Shown here piece by piece: positions 31,855-32,515 of a stretch of DNA of 32,515 nt. The position numbers were made by a program, and so were the translations under genes. The notes under the pieces were generated by a model. The model did no database searches and had not been told where the DNA came from. It saw only the letters and a program-made list of their open reading frames with translations. Positions within the stretch are counted from its first letter, which is position 1. Every line of letters begins with the position of its first letter. Source of the DNA: Ahrensia sp. R2A130 (lineage in GTDB: Bacteria; Pseudomonadota; Alphaproteobacteria; Rhizobiales; Rhizobiaceae); the NCBI RefSeq assembly GCF_000179775.1, contig NZ_AEEB01000059.1, positions 1-32,515 on the forward strand, in the 5' to 3' direction.

Positions 31855-31868
31855 TTGACAGCTGTCAA
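31855..31868. promoter_or_regulatory. parS: parS-type palindrome upstream of the repA promoter
   Basis: A perfect TTGACAGCTGTCAA, 22 bases before the predicted repA -35 hexamer. Binding of RepB here could serve both partition and promoter control. Confidence 0.75.
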
Positions 31869-31890
31869 AGCACATGGGCTCGTTGGATGT

Positions 31891-31920
31891 TTGAAAACGT
31901 TAACGGCCGTTAACTATAAA
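31891..31920 (+). promoter_or_regulatory. Predicted repABC promoter with palindromic operator in the spacer
   Basis: TTGAAA (31891-31896), an 18-base spacer, then TATAAA (31915-31920). The spacer is almost entirely the perfect 16-bp palindrome GTTAACGGCCGTTAAC (31899-31914), which fits the repABC pattern GTTNNNNGCNNNNAAC. A bound RepA/RepB would block RNA polymerase directly, fitting the known autorepression of repABC operons. A leader of about 130 bases follows before repA; nothing else was identified in it. Confidence 0.7.
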
Positions 31921-32056
31921 TGGCTTGACCGAATCGTCGCCAACGTGTCTCCAGTTACGCAATCAGCGCGCAGCTTGAGGTGTTTGGCGTAACTGGCGCT
32001 CCCGATTCTCCGCTTTCGACCTTATCGCGTCGAAGGCGAAATGGAAGGTCGTCGCC

Positions 32057-32515
32057 GTGCCACTCTCTGCAGACCAGCAGATTTCCAAGGATGCAGAAAC
32101 GCTGTCGGCGCAATTGTCGGCCATGCGTGACCGTCTGTTTCCGCCGACATCGACCAAACAATTGCGTGCCTTTTCCTCCGGTGAAGCGGCAAAGCTGATC
32201 GGCGTGTCCAACGGCTATTTGCGGCAATTGTCGATTGCCGGTGAGGGGCCGATGCCACAGGTCGGGGCAGGGGGGCGGCGCACCTATACGCTGGAGCAGA
32301 TCAACGCCCTGCGCGCATTCTTGGATACCCGTTCGGGCAGCCGTCAGAAATCATATGTGCCGCATCGCGATCCCGCGACTGAACACTGTCAGGTCATCGC
32401 GCTGACCAATTTTAAGGGCGGGTCGGGCAAGACCACGACCACGACCCATCTGGCGCAGCATCTCGCATTGCAGGGCTATCGGGTTCTGGCGGTCGATCTT
32501 GATCCGCAGGCCTCC
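32057..32515 (+). CDS. repA: RepA, N-terminal part (continues at base 1)
   Basis: This is the first 153 codons of the plasmid ParA-family ATPase, interrupted by the end of the window and completed at 1-765 (407 residues in all). A MerR-like DNA-binding region ([20 protein letters not shown], residues 39-58) precedes the Walker A loop FKGGSGKTT (119-127), and the segment ends in the A' motif DLDPQAS (147-153). The start is GTG at 32057, chosen because GGAAGG lies 8 bases upstream (32043-32048) and the encoded N-terminus has the usual RepA length. An ATG at 32041 is in another frame. It is first gene of repABC, under the promoter at 31891-31920. Confidence 0.93.
   Translation, partial: MPLSADQQISKDAETLSAQLSAMRDRLFPPTSTKQLRAFSSGEAAKLIGVSNGYLRQLSIAGEGPMPQVGAGGRRTYTLEQINALRAFLDTRSGSRQKSYVPHRDPATEHCQVIALTNFKGGSGKTTTTTHLAQHLALQGYRVLAVDLDPQAS

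Overview
The window reads as one complete circular replicon of about 32.5 kb, cut open inside repA. The last 459 bases encode the RepA N-terminus (HTH, Walker A, ending DLDPQAS). The first 765 bases continue in the same frame (Walker B onward) to the RepA stop codon, giving a 407-residue RepA followed by repB and repC. A repABC replicon means Alphaproteobacteria. The high GC content and the many RTX/hemolysin-type calcium-binding genes suggest a marine Rhodobacterales-like or related host, but this cannot be fixed from the sequence alone.

Layout. (1) 31569-3550: the repABC replication and partition module. It has a promoter with a 16-bp palindrome in its spacer, several parS-type palindromes and a likely antisense ctRNA between repB and repC. 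(2) 3738-16522: a defence-like block. It holds a 2363-residue SIR2-STAND-TPR protein on the + strand. On the - strand is a three-gene set: an HNH-ATPase fusion, a second HNH nuclease (Septu PtuA/PtuB-like) and an endonuclease/exonuclease/phosphatase-family protein. A DUF2235 alpha/beta hydrolase is divergent from that set. (3) 16543-27750: four large RTX genes, all on the - strand, whose 3' ends carry nearly the same secretion-type tail behind unrelated N-termini (a beta-propeller-like repeat protein, an unknown, an M10 serralysin-type metalloprotease and another large repeat protein). A membrane-anchored LytTR regulator sits among them, with 20-bp-period direct repeats upstream of two RTX genes. 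A frameshifted remnant of a second LytTR gene lies next to the fourth RTX gene. No type I exporter genes are present. (4) 27865-29508: a LysR regulator divergent from a DUF1330 gene and a MoaF-like gene. (5) 29657-31868: a Xre/MbcA-type antitoxin and a RES-domain toxin. The two are separated by an antisense GNAT acetyltransferase, flanking hairpin-rich repeats and parS copies.

The plasmid therefore combines stable maintenance (repABC, multiple parS, RES toxin-antitoxin), probable anti-phage immunity and secreted calcium-binding proteins that must rely on an exporter encoded elsewhere. No insertion sequences, integrases, conjugation genes, rRNA, tRNA or CRISPR arrays were seen.
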